From assembly GCA_001025035.1 (NCBI GenBank), contig LCZK01000005.1:124001-188000 (forward strand): a stretch of DNA of 64,000 bases, given 5' to 3'. This DNA comes from Actinobacteria bacterium IMCC26207. GTDB taxonomy: Bacteria > Actinomycetota > Acidimicrobiia > Acidimicrobiales > Microtrichaceae. Both the position numbers and the translations under genes were made by a program. Shown piece by piece: positions 34,112 to 42,851 of the stretch. The notes under the pieces were generated by a model. The model saw only the letters and a program-made list of their open reading frames with translations. It was not told where the DNA came from and made no database searches. Every line of letters starts with the position of its first letter. The stretch's first letter is position 1.

Positions 34112-35314
34112 TCAGGGCAGTTGAAATACCTGACCAACCAGAATAAGCCCAGGATTCTCTGGGTCAATTAGGGCTTCTTGATTGTTTGATATGAGTTGCG
34201 CTGAGTACTGCGCAATCTGCGATGCGGATGGCTGTGAGCCAAGGCGCATCTGGAGCACCTGTTCGGAGATTCTCCAAAAGTTGTCGCCTCGAATCACGGT
34301 GTAAGGAACGGTCTGTTGGGCCGATCCTGGTGTGCCTGTTGCTGGTGCTGCAGTTGTTGGCAGGCTTGTTGTTGGCAGGGTTGTTGTTGGTTGGGTGCTT
34401 GGGTCGGGTGCCTGCGCTGAGGGAGTAGCGGTAGCCCCCAAGCCAAGGAGTCCTGGCAGCTGACCCTGCCGACCGGGCTGACCTCGGGGGGACTGCTGGC
34501 TCTGCTGGCTCGGCAGACCTGATGTAGACACTTGCGCGTTCATCGTGGGGGCGGCTGACGGGGCGGCTTCTGGCGCACTGGATGGGTCTGTTGCCGCGTT
34601 CAAGTCTGCTGCTGGCGCTGGAATTGGGGCCGCTGTCGGAGGCGGTTCTGCATTCTGCGATTCATCGGCAGCAGGCCCAGGGGATGAGTTAGATGCCCAG
34701 GGGAGCGATGTTCTTGCTTGTGACGGATTTACGGGCTGCAGGTCGAGGAAGGGGGTTGCAGCGTCGACCACCTGCATCATGGGAGCTGTGGAGGGTTCGG
34801 GCTGGTCGGGCTCTGCTGCATAGGCGGCCGTTGCAGCAAAGGCCGTCGACGTGGAAGCCATCAGGCCAGCGGTGAAGAACAGCAGGAACCTCGGAGCTAG
34901 GCGGACGGCAAGCGATTGTGTGTGCTGTCGCTGACCTCGCAATGCAAAGGCTTGGATGCTGCTCACGACTAGCAGGTAGCCCAGAAGCAGAATCGCAATC
35001 AGGCGTCCCGCCGAGGCCGCCACATCGAGCGGGTCGCGTTCCAGAAACCAATTGCGGAATTCGCTTCCTGATTGCAAAGGTGGAGTCGATGCAAAGAAGC
35101 CCCCGCTGCGAAGGAGCAATGCAAGGGCGGCCGCCAAAGCGCCAGTCCAGAGCGCCCAGATCATCAGCCTAGAGAGCCGTGAAGGCGGCTTCACCTGTCG
35201 AGTAGTTCTTGTGCCTGATCGGGAGGAGTTGCCATAAGGGGTCGGCTGAGTCCGGTAGTTCGCATTGGGACGCCTCGTGTTGCCCGGCGCTCTGAGAGGG
35301 GTTTTGACGTTCAT
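34112..35314 (-). CDS. Membrane protein with C-terminal LysM domain, last gene of the Tad operon
   Basis: A 400-residue protein. After a basic N-terminus come hydrophobic segments at about 50-69, 104-123 and 143-165, then a long disordered Pro/Ala/Ser/Gln/Thr-rich region (170-340) with TTTLPTTSLPTT repeats, then a LysM-type domain (about 342-400: YTVIRGDNFWRISEQVL to PGLILVGQVFQLP). LysM domains bind peptidoglycan. Its ATG overlaps the pseudokinase stop by 4 nt, so it is the last of eleven coupled Tad-locus genes. It may anchor the apparatus in the wall; that role is inference. Confidence 0.8.
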   Translation of the reverse strand: MNVKTPLRAPGNTRRPNANYRTQPTPYGNSSRSGTRTTRQVKPPSRLSRLMIWALWTGALAAALALLLRSGGFFASTPPLQSGSEFRNWFLERDPLDVAASAGRLIAILLLGYLLVVSSIQAFALRGQRQHTQSLAVRLAPRFLLFFTAGLMASTSTAFAATAAYAAEPDQPEPSTAPMMQVVDAATPFLDLQPVNPSQARTSLPWASNSSPGPAADESQNAEPPPTAAPIPAPAADLNAATDPSSAPEAAPSAAPTMNAQVSTSGLPSQQSQQSPRGQPGRQGQLPGLLGLGATATPSAQAPDPSTQPTTTLPTTSLPTTAAPATGTPGSAQQTVPYTVIRGDNFWRISEQVLQMRLGSQPSASQIAQYSAQLISNNQEALIDPENPGLILVGQVFQLP

Positions 35315-36588
35315 GGTTTGGCCTTTGCTGGCTGAGAAAATGGGTCAACTTGCGACCCGTCGATGAGTGCAACCAATGCGCGGTCACACGATATTTTCTC
35401 GGCTGCAGTCGAATCAGTTATTCGCTCGCCGGATAGGTCAGCTGCTTGTGCGATGGTAGAGACCAGTTCGCTTTGAGCGGTCTCTCCCGGTTTTGCCCAC
35501 GCCGAGAACTCAAAGAGTTCTCCGGTGGATGGTCGCAGCAGGAGTGCAGTTGCCCGACCGTCGCAGTCCCAGTCGCCTACTGCGAGACGATCCTGCGGCA
35601 GTCCGACTTGGTAGGTCAGGTCATCAACAGTGATGAACTGACCAGCGATCTCTACGTGATCGGGGCAGGAGTCACCGTCGATGTCGACGCCTTGTCCCGA
35701 GCCGTTGTTGAGCATGGGCCACAGCCCGCACCCGCCGCCACTGGAGTCAGGCAGCGTGGTAGCGGCCTGAGCGGAATCGGTCTGGCTTGGAGTCTTGCTC
35801 GATGCTGTGAGGGCAAACCCCGCCGAGAAGAGTAGGGCGATTCCCGCTGCTGCGGCCCCTAGGGTCACCAAACCCCGAGCAGGTCCGGGCGCAGGAGTTG
35901 CCCTTCGATTCGTAGCCCGGCTTCTGCGGCGCAGGGGATTGATACTTCGGCTCCTGAGTTCGCCTACGGCAGTTGCAAGTTCGTTAGTAGTCAGGGCAGT
36001 TGTGCTGGTCTCATTCAGTTCGGCAATCTGGCGAAGTGTTCGGGACTGTTGGCGCCATCGCCACCTGTCTGCGCGCGACATAGAGGCAATCTGGAAATTC
36101 GCCACGTGAGCGAACATGGCAGCAAGTTGATCAGCGTCACCTTGGATTGCTGCAGCGGCCTTTTCATTCGACAGGTGTAGGAGTGGTTGAGAATCGCCAA
36201 GAGAGCAAAGCTTTGGACGTCCCCGGGCCCCGAGCAGAACGTGTTCGGGGCGGAGCGAACCGTGACTCCAGCCGGCTTCGTGCAACTGTTCGACAGCTGT
36301 GCAACACCGTTGCAGGGCGCGGAGGAGTTCCTCACCCGTCATGTCGAGTGGCCACAAGAGAGTGCGGGGGCCGTTGTCGAGCAGCAGGAGCAGAGTCTGA
36401 TCGTCCTCTTCTTTTAGTTCGAGCATGTCCACTAACGCCGAGAGATGCAGAAGCCCGAGTACCTCGGCTTCATGGCGAAGGCGAGAGCGTTCTCGTCCAG
36501 TCGCTGATTTCACCAGAATTCGCTGCCCATGTATGAGCTTGTGAGAGATTTTCGTGCTGCTGACCCGCTCTGCGGCCTTCGGAGTCAT
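35311..36588 (-). CDS. Membrane pseudokinase with extracytoplasmic FG-GAP-like domain
   Basis: A 425-residue protein. Residues 15-215 resemble a protein kinase: ILVKSA with the beta-3 Lys27, Glu41 on helix C, and QLHEAGWSHGSLRPEHVLLG. The catalytic HxD-xxxxN reads H109-G-S-L-R-P-E-H, losing both Asp and Asn, and no DFG is seen, so phosphotransfer is unlikely. A membrane segment follows (about 239-262). The outer part has VDIDGDSCPD and VGDWDCDGRATALLLRPSTG, like calcium-binding FG-GAP/VCBS repeats. It overlaps the TadE/G-like gene upstream by ATGA and the LysM gene downstream by ATGA. Confidence 0.78.
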   Translation of the reverse strand: MTPKAAERVSSTKISHKLIHGQRILVKSATGRERSRLRHEAEVLGLLHLSALVDMLELKEEDDQTLLLLLDNGPRTLLWPLDMTGEELLRALQRCCTAVEQLHEAGWSHGSLRPEHVLLGARGRPKLCSLGDSQPLLHLSNEKAAAAIQGDADQLAAMFAHVANFQIASMSRADRWRWRQQSRTLRQIAELNETSTTALTTNELATAVGELRSRSINPLRRRSRATNRRATPAPGPARGLVTLGAAAAGIALLFSAGFALTASSKTPSQTDSAQAATTLPDSSGGGCGLWPMLNNGSGQGVDIDGDSCPDHVEIAGQFITVDDLTYQVGLPQDRLAVGDWDCDGRATALLLRPSTGELFEFSAWAKPGETAQSELVSTIAQAADLSGERITDSTAAEKISCDRALVALIDGSQVDPFSQPAKAKP

Positions 36589-37076
36589 TTGAGGATCCGG
36601 CCAGCCGAGGTGACGGTCAAATCCTCATACGCAGACCGTCCCGGCAGGGCCCGCATCATGATGTGGGGAACGCGCACGGTGATACGCACTTCGATTGATT
36701 TCCGGTCGGTACTCACGATCACAATGACTGGACCACGCAACGATGCTGCGGGAACCCGTGCCGCAATGTGAGCGCGAGCTACTCGCTCTGCCGCAGCGGT
36801 ATCAATACGCAGTTCGCCGTTTTGTTGAATGAGTCGGGTGTCGAGCATGGCAGCAGCATCGTCTGCGGCGGCCGATACGCTCCGCTGAGCGCTCCGTTGA
36901 GCGAGGAAAACAGCAGTTAAGTCAATAGCGATTGACCCGAGTACAAAGAAGACCAGAATCGACGCAGGTACGAGCATCAGAGCGGTGCCCCGTGAGGGTC
37001 GGGTAGCAGCGTGGAGTCGGAGCTGTGTGGAGCTAGCTCGAGGCGCAAGGAGTAGCGAACTGCTGGTAATTGGCAC
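36585..37076 (-). CDS. TadE/TadG-like pilus assembly protein
   Basis: A 163-residue protein with one hydrophobic segment near the start (LMLVPASILVFFVLGSIAID), followed by LTAVFLAQRSAQRSVSAAADDAAAML, the pattern of TadE/TadG minor pseudopilins. GTG 37076 is preferred over GTG 37082 because GGGAGG (37086-37091) lies 9 nt before it rather than 3. Either start overlaps the upstream gene by about 45 nt. In mycobacteria the matching position is taken by a TadG-like gene at the end of the locus. Confidence 0.75.
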   Translation of the reverse strand: MPITSSSLLLAPRASSTQLRLHAATRPSRGTALMLVPASILVFFVLGSIAIDLTAVFLAQRSAQRSVSAAADDAAAMLDTRLIQQNGELRIDTAAAERVARAHIAARVPAASLRGPVIVIVSTDRKSIEVRITVRVPHIMMRALPGRSAYEDLTVTSAGRILK

Positions 37077-37515
37077 TAGCACTCACCTCCCGATGCGCAT
37101 CAATGAGTTCGGTCTGAGTCACGCGAACGGTGGTACTTCCTGCGCCTGCCAGAAACGGAACGCGCACCCAGGGAACCTGAGTGGTGAGTTGCACTACAGC
37201 CACAGCGCAGGGGCCAAACCCCTGAGGCTCACTTGCCTGAATTGAGACCCGGTAAGGGGAAAGGCCCCGCTGGGTTAGCGAATCCTTTGCGGCGGCCTCT
37301 CCCACTACTCGAGCCTGAAAGAAGTACTGCTGTTCGGTATAGGTTCGGAGGTACTCACTAGCTGCGGTGTCGAGTGCCATGCGGGTGTCGAGAATTGCCC
37401 AGAGGTTGAGGATGACGAGGGTGCCTGCCACAAGAATCAGCATGCCGAAAATCACACCCTCGCCACCTCCAACTGCCCCGCGTTCTCCACGGTGCCGCGG
37501 CAGCCTCTTGTTCAC
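37033..37515 (-). CDS. tadE: TadE-like pseudopilin
   Basis: A 160-residue protein with RGERGAVGGGEGVIFGML opening a hydrophobic segment (about 12-42) and then LDTRMALDTAASEYLRTYTE, the standard TadE arrangement, followed by an extracytoplasmic domain. TadE proteins are minor pilins cleaved by a prepilin peptidase; no such peptidase gene lies in this window. GTGA overlap with the preceding gene shows translational coupling. Confidence 0.78.
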   Translation of the reverse strand: MNKRLPRHRGERGAVGGGEGVIFGMLILVAGTLVILNLWAILDTRMALDTAASEYLRTYTEQQYFFQARVVGEAAAKDSLTQRGLSPYRVSIQASEPQGFGPCAVAVVQLTTQVPWVRVPFLAGAGSTTVRVTQTELIDAHREVSASANYQQFATPCASS

Positions 37516-37976
37516 TTCCCTTCCTTTCGAATGATGATGCGGCGATCTACTGCACCAAGGATTGGTCCTGCGCTAATGAGTCGCGGAAGAAGGCCCATCG
37601 CTGGCGATCGAACATGAAGAACAACTACCGAAGAGTTGGGATGTTCGAATTCCAGGAGTACTCGCTGGCCGTAGCTGCCGAGTGCTTGGCGTGCGTTGTC
37701 TATTGCAGCGGCCTCGATCTGCCTGAGTGAGGCTGCGGACTGAGGCTCGCTATTTGGGGCTGTGGCCACCCTGCGGGCGGCATCGAAGGCGACTGAATCC
37801 ACCGTGCTGCGCGTCCAAAGCCCAAGCGAGACGTTCGATGCGAACCCAAGCATGGCAATCATCGACGCCACGCCAATCGTGGTGCCGAGGATTCCCGTTC
37901 CCCGCTCCGAGAGATTTCGTTCCCGGCTAAGGAGAACTGCGAGTCGCTCTGCGAGGTGACCTGGAGTGGAGTTCAC
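37512..37976 (-). CDS. TadE-like minor pilin / pseudopilin
   Basis: A 154-residue protein with LSERGTGILGTTIGVASMIAM near residues 22-45 and then NVSLGLWTRSTVDSVAFDAARRVA, again the TadE-type layout of a short basic head, hydrophobic helix and helical stem. GTG 37976 is chosen because it overlaps the preceding stop by 4 nt (GTGA); the open frame runs 24 codons further upstream over that gene. Confidence 0.68.
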   Translation of the reverse strand: MNSTPGHLAERLAVLLSRERNLSERGTGILGTTIGVASMIAMLGFASNVSLGLWTRSTVDSVAFDAARRVATAPNSEPQSAASLRQIEAAAIDNARQALGSYGQRVLLEFEHPNSSVVVLHVRSPAMGLLPRLISAGPILGAVDRRIIIRKEGK

Positions 37977-38266
37977 CTGCCGATTTGTTCCACTTGTGTG
38001 CGGGTGCGACTCGTGGCCGTGCTCATCATGCTGTTGAATCCGGTCCACAGCGCAATCCCAAGGAATGCGATAATTAAAACTGCAACAGCTGTGGAAATCA
38101 CCCCTTCACCTCGCTCCGAATTGCGCGTCCTTGCCGCCGGGGTGGCATTCGGGGAGGCTGCGGCAAGTAGCGGAACCTCTTGAGCCAAGGGCGGTGCAGT
38201 TGTAGTCGCATGTCCTCTTGTGATGTTGCAAGTATCAGTAGTCGTTACTTCAAGTGAGTTGTGCAT
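37973..38266 (-). CDS. Small Flp-pilin-like protein
   Basis: A 97-residue protein. A Thr/Pro-rich leader of about 48 residues is followed by RNSERGEGVISTAVAVLIIA, one membrane helix and a short polar tail. The position directly after tadC and the G-E-G before the helix fit a Flp-type prepilin with its cleavage site, although the leader is longer than usual. ATG 38266 begins after a 100-nt gap, the only sizeable gap in the operon. Confidence 0.62.
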   Translation of the reverse strand: MHNSLEVTTTDTCNITRGHATTTAPPLAQEVPLLAAASPNATPAARTRNSERGEGVISTAVAVLIIAFLGIALWTGFNSMMSTATSRTRTQVEQIGR

Positions 38267-38282
38267 AGTGATGTTTCTCTTT

Positions 38283-38318
38283 CTGGTTGTTGGTCTGGTT
38301 GTTGGTCTGCTTGTTGTT
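38283..38318. repeat. 12-bp tandem repeat in the pilin leader
   Basis: Two identical units CTGGTTGTTGGT (38283, 38295) and a third with two changes (38307) lie just upstream of the Flp-like start. On the transcript they read as A/C-rich, unstructured sequence. Confidence 0.8.
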
Positions 38319-38367
38319 TCGGTGGGGGTCTTGGCGGCTAGGTGTTCGCAACGTCTTTGGGGAACGT

Positions 38368-39285
38368 TCAGGTGGTGCCTGCGACCTGAGCCATGGCTGA
38401 GTAGAAAGGCACTGCCAAAAAGATCAAGCCTGGAACCAGCGTCGCTACGGTCACGGGAATCCAAACCAGTTGCGCACGGCGCTCGATTGACTCAATGAGC
38501 TCCCGATGTGCTTCTGCTCGTACTGACCGAGCCTCAGCTGAGATCAAGCTCCCGAGGTCACCCGTTTCCCCATGCAGGGCAAGCACTGCAACGAATCCTC
38601 GAATCGAGTCCAAGTCCGCTCGTTCTGCCCACTCGGCCAGGGCAGTGGTATCTGAAACACCTTGGCGAATCCTGCGCATGACGGAGGTGAGGTCTTCGGC
38701 TGCAACTCCTGAGCCGCGATCCGCAAGTCGCGAAAGCCCTGAAGTTAGGGAGTAGCCAGCGCAGAGAAGCATCCCTAGTTGCTCAACGATCACGGGGAGT
38801 TCGGCTTGAAGCTTGCGCTGTCGTTGAAGGATCTTGGATGACAATTTTTGCTCGAGGAGGGCCGCAGCGAGGATGGGCAGACCAACTATGAGAAGAATCG
38901 AGATTGCAGTTGGCGGAGAGATCCACAGAGCTAGGACAGATCCCGCAGCGAGTCCGAGCACTGCAGCAGTCACCTGCTGAAGTCGGAACGAGACCGCGTC
39001 TTGTAGGGACCCAGCGCGCTCGAGTCGAAGCTCAATAGGAATGTCAATCCCCAGCAGTCGGCTTCCCTTCGAACCCAGGTCCGTAAGGATGGGGCCTATG
39101 ACTTGTCGAAGTGATGAGAGGTGTCCGAGTTGAACCGTGCCGGGCGAGATGCCTAGGCGCGCATGGCGGGTGTAGGGACGAAGTCTGTCAGCAAGTGAAT
39201 GCTGCCGAATCCAAGGAAGTTCGCTCAAGCACAGTGTGAGGCCTAGAGCGAAAATGGCTAGACAGCCCAAGTCGAGAAGGATCAT
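38368..39285 (-). CDS. tadC: Tad system inner-membrane platform protein TadC
   Basis: A 305-residue type II secretion F-like membrane protein with hydrophobic segments near both ends and in the middle. The GspF-type domain contains ELPVIVEQLGMLLCAGYSLTSGL, then GVSDTTALAEWAERADL, and ends with a membrane helix (VTVATLVPGLIFLAVPFY). ATG 39285 lies 13 nt after the tadB stop. A TTG overlapping that stop is an alternative start. Confidence 0.85.
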   Translation of the reverse strand: MILLDLGCLAIFALGLTLCLSELPWIRQHSLADRLRPYTRHARLGISPGTVQLGHLSSLRQVIGPILTDLGSKGSRLLGIDIPIELRLERAGSLQDAVSFRLQQVTAAVLGLAAGSVLALWISPPTAISILLIVGLPILAAALLEQKLSSKILQRQRKLQAELPVIVEQLGMLLCAGYSLTSGLSRLADRGSGVAAEDLTSVMRRIRQGVSDTTALAEWAERADLDSIRGFVAVLALHGETGDLGSLISAEARSVRAEAHRELIESIERRAQLVWIPVTVATLVPGLIFLAVPFYSAMAQVAGTT

Positions 39286-39298
39286 CGGTGGCTGCGAT

Positions 39299-40177
39299 TC
39301 ATTGGTCAAACACCCGCTCTGCCTCGGGGAGGCGCATGATGCGGCTGGCCCAGAGCCAGCAGGCAATAATCAGAGCAATTCCCACTGACACCAGAAATTG
39401 CCCCATGGGTGATCGGTAGGCGGCAGATCCGTTGCCAACGCTGAGCCCTGCTAACGCCATTCCAGCCGGAACAAGAATCACGAAGATTCTTGCGAGTCTG
39501 GCACCTGCTTGTTTGGCATCAGCTTCTTTGCGGCCAAGTAGATCTTGCCGGCGGTCTTCGGCGAGTGCTTCGAGCCGCGAGTCGATGTCACCGCCGACTT
39601 GTGTGGCGACGAGCAGAGTCTCAAAGGTTGCATCGGCAGTCGGATCAGCGAGACGCTCCTTGAGTACGTGGATGGTGCGTTCAAAATCTGTGGTGAGCGA
39701 CCACTCTCTTTGTGCGGCTTGAAACGCGCTGCGCAATTCAACAGGCCCGCGCAGGCCTACCTCGAGCAACGCTTGCGGGATGGATCGCCCAACGGACCCA
39801 GTGAGCACACGAAGCTCCTCTATGAATCTCGGCCAGGATTCGCGAGCTATTGCTCTGGCCTTGGCACGTCTCTTGCGCCAGATGGCAGCCGGAGTGGTTG
39901 CTGCACACCCGCCGATAAGTAGCGTTGAGAGTCCAAATCCAAAGATGGCTGCGGCGGGAATCATCGCAAGAAATCCAACGATTACAGACGCGCTCAGAAA
40001 CTGAAGAGGCGACACCCCGTCAAGGCCCGCTTGTAGCAACAGTCCGTGCAGCCGCTGATTGAGCGAGCGACGCACGCGAGGGTGGTCAGAGTCGCCCAGT
40101 TGCTGCCCCGTAGCTGCGTGGGTGAGCAAGAAATACACGCCAAGGGCGGCGCAGGCAGAAAGTAGGAGTGATGTCAT
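39299..40177 (-). CDS. tadB: Tad system inner-membrane platform protein TadB
   Basis: A 292-residue GspF-like membrane protein. N-terminal helices are followed by WPRFIEELRVLTGSVGRSIPQAL and a second half with VGGDIDSRLEALAEDRRQDLLGRKEADAKQ in two motifs, then two C-terminal membrane helices. It pairs with TadC to form the platform that works with the TadA ATPase. ATG 40177 overlaps the tadA stop (ATGA). Confidence 0.87.
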   Translation of the reverse strand: MTSLLLSACAALGVYFLLTHAATGQQLGDSDHPRVRRSLNQRLHGLLLQAGLDGVSPLQFLSASVIVGFLAMIPAAAIFGFGLSTLLIGGCAATTPAAIWRKRRAKARAIARESWPRFIEELRVLTGSVGRSIPQALLEVGLRGPVELRSAFQAAQREWSLTTDFERTIHVLKERLADPTADATFETLLVATQVGGDIDSRLEALAEDRRQDLLGRKEADAKQAGARLARIFVILVPAGMALAGLSVGNGSAAYRSPMGQFLVSVGIALIIACWLWASRIMRLPEAERVFDQ

Positions 40178-41469
40178 CGCTGCGCCTCTTCCACTGCGCA
40201 CAGCCTGCGGGCATCAAATCCGTGACGAGCGAGTTCTTGAGTTGCCCGCAGCGGCAAAAGCCCCGTTGGACGCAGTTCCCCAGAGTCGCCTTGGCGCTTG
40301 AACAATTCGGTTGTGGTGAATTGAACGGCTTCTGCTCCTGCCGTGTGATCTTCAACAGCCAAAATTTCGGTGACCTGCGGTCCGTTCGGGCCCCGTTCGG
40401 TATGAACCACCAGGTCGACTGCTTCGCTGACCAGATTGTTCAGCGCGGCTACTGGAAGGTCACTAGCGGCATCAGAGAGTTGCGCAACAAAGCGCAGCCG
40501 GGTGAGCGCAGTGCGAGCTGAGCCGGCATGAATTGTTGTGTATCCAGTGACGCCAGAGGAGAGGGTGAGTAAGAGCGGCAGAGCTTCTCGGTCTCTGACT
40601 TCCCCGACGATGGCTACGTCTGGAGCCATCCTCAAGAAGCCTGCAACGAGTCGCCGCAGGTCGATCTCGGGGCGATCTGCTCGTGCGGGTCGTGTCTGCA
40701 TGCTTGCAACATTGGCGAGTGGCACATCTGCCTCGAAGACCTCTTCGGCAACGACGACACGCTGCGAGGGGTCAAGTTCGGCTGCGCAACAGGAGAGCAG
40801 CGTGGTCTTTCCTGCGCCTGGCGCTCCAGCAAAGATGATGCTGAGACGTGATCTGACCGCTGCGCTGAGGAAATGCGCTGCTTGGGGCGAGAGCGACCCG
40901 CGATTCACCAGTTCATCAAGCCGGGTGATTGCAACCCCTGTGAATTTGCGGATGTTGAGCATGAGATGGCCGCCCCGAGCGAGGTCGCCGTGGACGATAT
41001 GGATACGTGCGCCGTTGTCGAGCTGTGCATCTTGTAGGCCCTCGGTCGGGTCGAGTTTGCGATGCGAACTACTTGAGTCATCGAGGAGTTTGGTCAGCGT
41101 GCGTGCAACGTGATCATCGTCGTGGAAGACCTCATCATGAAAGGAGCTTCCCGTGGAATGGCGGCGAACGAAGATCAAGTCGGGCGAATTCACCATGATC
41201 TCCCAGACGTCATCGTCCTCGAGAAGGTCGGTGAGCGGGCCGTACTGAGCAAGATTTTGAAACGCCCGATTGGCCACTCCCTCGGGGTCAGACAGAGAGA
41301 TTTCCCGCTGACCCCGATGATGCTCATCTGACCACTCGCTGATTGCAGTCTCGATTAGATCTCGAAGATGCTCGCCGCCTTCAGCAGTATCGACATCAAG
41401 TGAGAGTGCTGTTGCTCGGACCTGAACGAGCTGCTCGAGTTCTGCCAAGGGGGACACGGTGGTTTGCAT
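40174..41469 (-). CDS. tadA: Tad/CpaF secretion ATPase TadA
   Basis: A 431-residue hexameric ATPase that powers pilus assembly. Intact motifs are Walker A GAPGAGKTTLLS, Asp box VVVAEEVFEADV, Walker B DVAIVGEVRDREAL and His box TIHAGSARTALTRL. The N-terminal part includes YGPLTDLLEDDDVWEIMVN, typical of CpaF. The ATG shares one base with the stop of the CpaE-like gene (TGATG). Confidence 0.95.
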   Translation of the reverse strand: MQTTVSPLAELEQLVQVRATALSLDVDTAEGGEHLRDLIETAISEWSDEHHRGQREISLSDPEGVANRAFQNLAQYGPLTDLLEDDDVWEIMVNSPDLIFVRRHSTGSSFHDEVFHDDDHVARTLTKLLDDSSSSHRKLDPTEGLQDAQLDNGARIHIVHGDLARGGHLMLNIRKFTGVAITRLDELVNRGSLSPQAAHFLSAAVRSRLSIIFAGAPGAGKTTLLSCCAAELDPSQRVVVAEEVFEADVPLANVASMQTRPARADRPEIDLRRLVAGFLRMAPDVAIVGEVRDREALPLLLTLSSGVTGYTTIHAGSARTALTRLRFVAQLSDAASDLPVAALNNLVSEAVDLVVHTERGPNGPQVTEILAVEDHTAGAEAVQFTTTELFKRQGDSGELRPTGLLPLRATQELARHGFDARRLCAVEEAQR

Positions 41470-42851
41470 CAGGCCACATCGCGTCGCGAGTTTGAACGCC
41501 GATGAGGCGTCGGGCTATCGGCAGTCCGCTGAGCCGCACGCGCCGATCGGTTGCCCGCTCCAACGTGCCGATCCTGAATTCCGAGTTCGCCTTCTTGTAC
41601 CCGTACCGGCTCATTTGCTGTGTTGCGCCGAGGTCCGCGTTCTAGCAACAGTTTCCGCGAGAGATGGGCCACCGGTTTTCCGAATGACTCTGGCAGAGGG
41701 GCTGCGCTTCTGTGAAGTTCTTCCACTCGCCGCAGGCTGCGGAGAAAGAGAGGAGCAACCAGCGCTGAGTCACGCGTGCCGGGTGAACTGCTGAGCTCTG
41801 CAATGACCCTGGCAGTGGCCATTCGCTGTGCAGGATTTTTGGGGGCCTGATTGACGATCGGAACTAGGCGGTCTCGAGGTACACCGAGGTCTGAATAGCG
41901 GTCGATGAGTCGGATGAGGTCGTGAACACCCTTGGCGCCCGGCCTGCCGACTAGGAGTATCAGGTCAGCAGTTTTTGCCGTGGATCGACTGAGCGTGTGC
42001 CGCTCCTCAATGTCGATTGACCCAGTTTCGGCTTCGCCGTCGAGGTCAGGATCGTGATCGAGTACTACAAAATCGAAGCTCCTTCTCAGCCCCTCCACTG
42101 CAGCCAGAATGGAATGGGGTCGCATTGCAGCGGCATCGCGACTTCTACGTTGGCCCAAGAGTAGGTGGTAGGAACGATTCTGAATTGGGAAGAGCAGGCG
42201 CCTGACTTCATCAGGGTCGAGTTGGTCTACCCGGTGTGCCTCGACAAGTTCAGGTAGACCCGGAAGCACGTCTCCGACGTCGTGGTACATGGCCATGTCC
42301 GCAATCCGAGCCCCATCAGCCAGAGCCACCATCGGGGCTGATGAATCTCGTCCGAGTTCTTGTGCCAGGGCAATTGCCACGGTGGAGGCACCTGTTCCTC
42401 CAGGTCCAGCGACGCCAATCAGAGGAGCGAGGGTAGTGGCGGGGGATGGACCAACATTGGAGCGAGTTGCCCTCCGCGTGGATCGGTCAACTGGCACTGC
42501 GTGTCTGCTCAGTGCCTCGACTAGTTCAGCAGGGGTGAAATCGCTCCTGAGAATTGCTGAGCAACCCAGTGATTCCCAATCGCGTGAAGCTGCGGTATCA
42601 GCTACAACGATGGTGGTTGCTCCAATAGAGGCCACGAGTGCAATGAATTCCCGGTCGAGCCCCGAGATAGCGGCATCGACTAGGACTGCCGAGAGTCGAC
42701 GTCCTGAGCCAATCAGAGCCTGAGCCTCACCCGGGGTTAAACACTTGATGTAATCAATGGGGGCCACTGCGTGAGAGGACCAACTCGCAAGGTCAGAGAA
42801 CCACTGACACCTAGAGCGTGCAAGCCCAAGAACCACGAATCGATCGCTCAT
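41469..42851 (-). CDS. CpaE/Ssd-like ParA-type protein lacking the Walker A lysine
   Basis: A 460-residue protein in the place held by TadZ/CpaE or mycobacterial Ssd. A receiver-like N-terminal domain (about 1-125) is followed by a ParA/MinD-like domain starting LIGVAGPGGTGASTVAIALA. The expected GK[ST] of the P-loop reads GAST, so the catalytic lysine is replaced by alanine. Later parts keep FDFVVLDHDPDLDG and LILLVGRPGAKGVHDLIRL. These proteins place the pilus machine in the cell; Ssd relatives also lack typical nucleotide motifs. The last 60 residues are polar and probably disordered. Confidence 0.82.
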   Translation of the reverse strand: MSDRFVVLGLARSRCQWFSDLASWSSHAVAPIDYIKCLTPGEAQALIGSGRRLSAVLVDAAISGLDREFIALVASIGATTIVVADTAASRDWESLGCSAILRSDFTPAELVEALSRHAVPVDRSTRRATRSNVGPSPATTLAPLIGVAGPGGTGASTVAIALAQELGRDSSAPMVALADGARIADMAMYHDVGDVLPGLPELVEAHRVDQLDPDEVRRLLFPIQNRSYHLLLGQRRSRDAAAMRPHSILAAVEGLRRSFDFVVLDHDPDLDGEAETGSIDIEERHTLSRSTAKTADLILLVGRPGAKGVHDLIRLIDRYSDLGVPRDRLVPIVNQAPKNPAQRMATARVIAELSSSPGTRDSALVAPLFLRSLRRVEELHRSAAPLPESFGKPVAHLSRKLLLERGPRRNTANEPVRVQEGELGIQDRHVGAGNRSARAAQRTADSPTPHRRSNSRRDVA

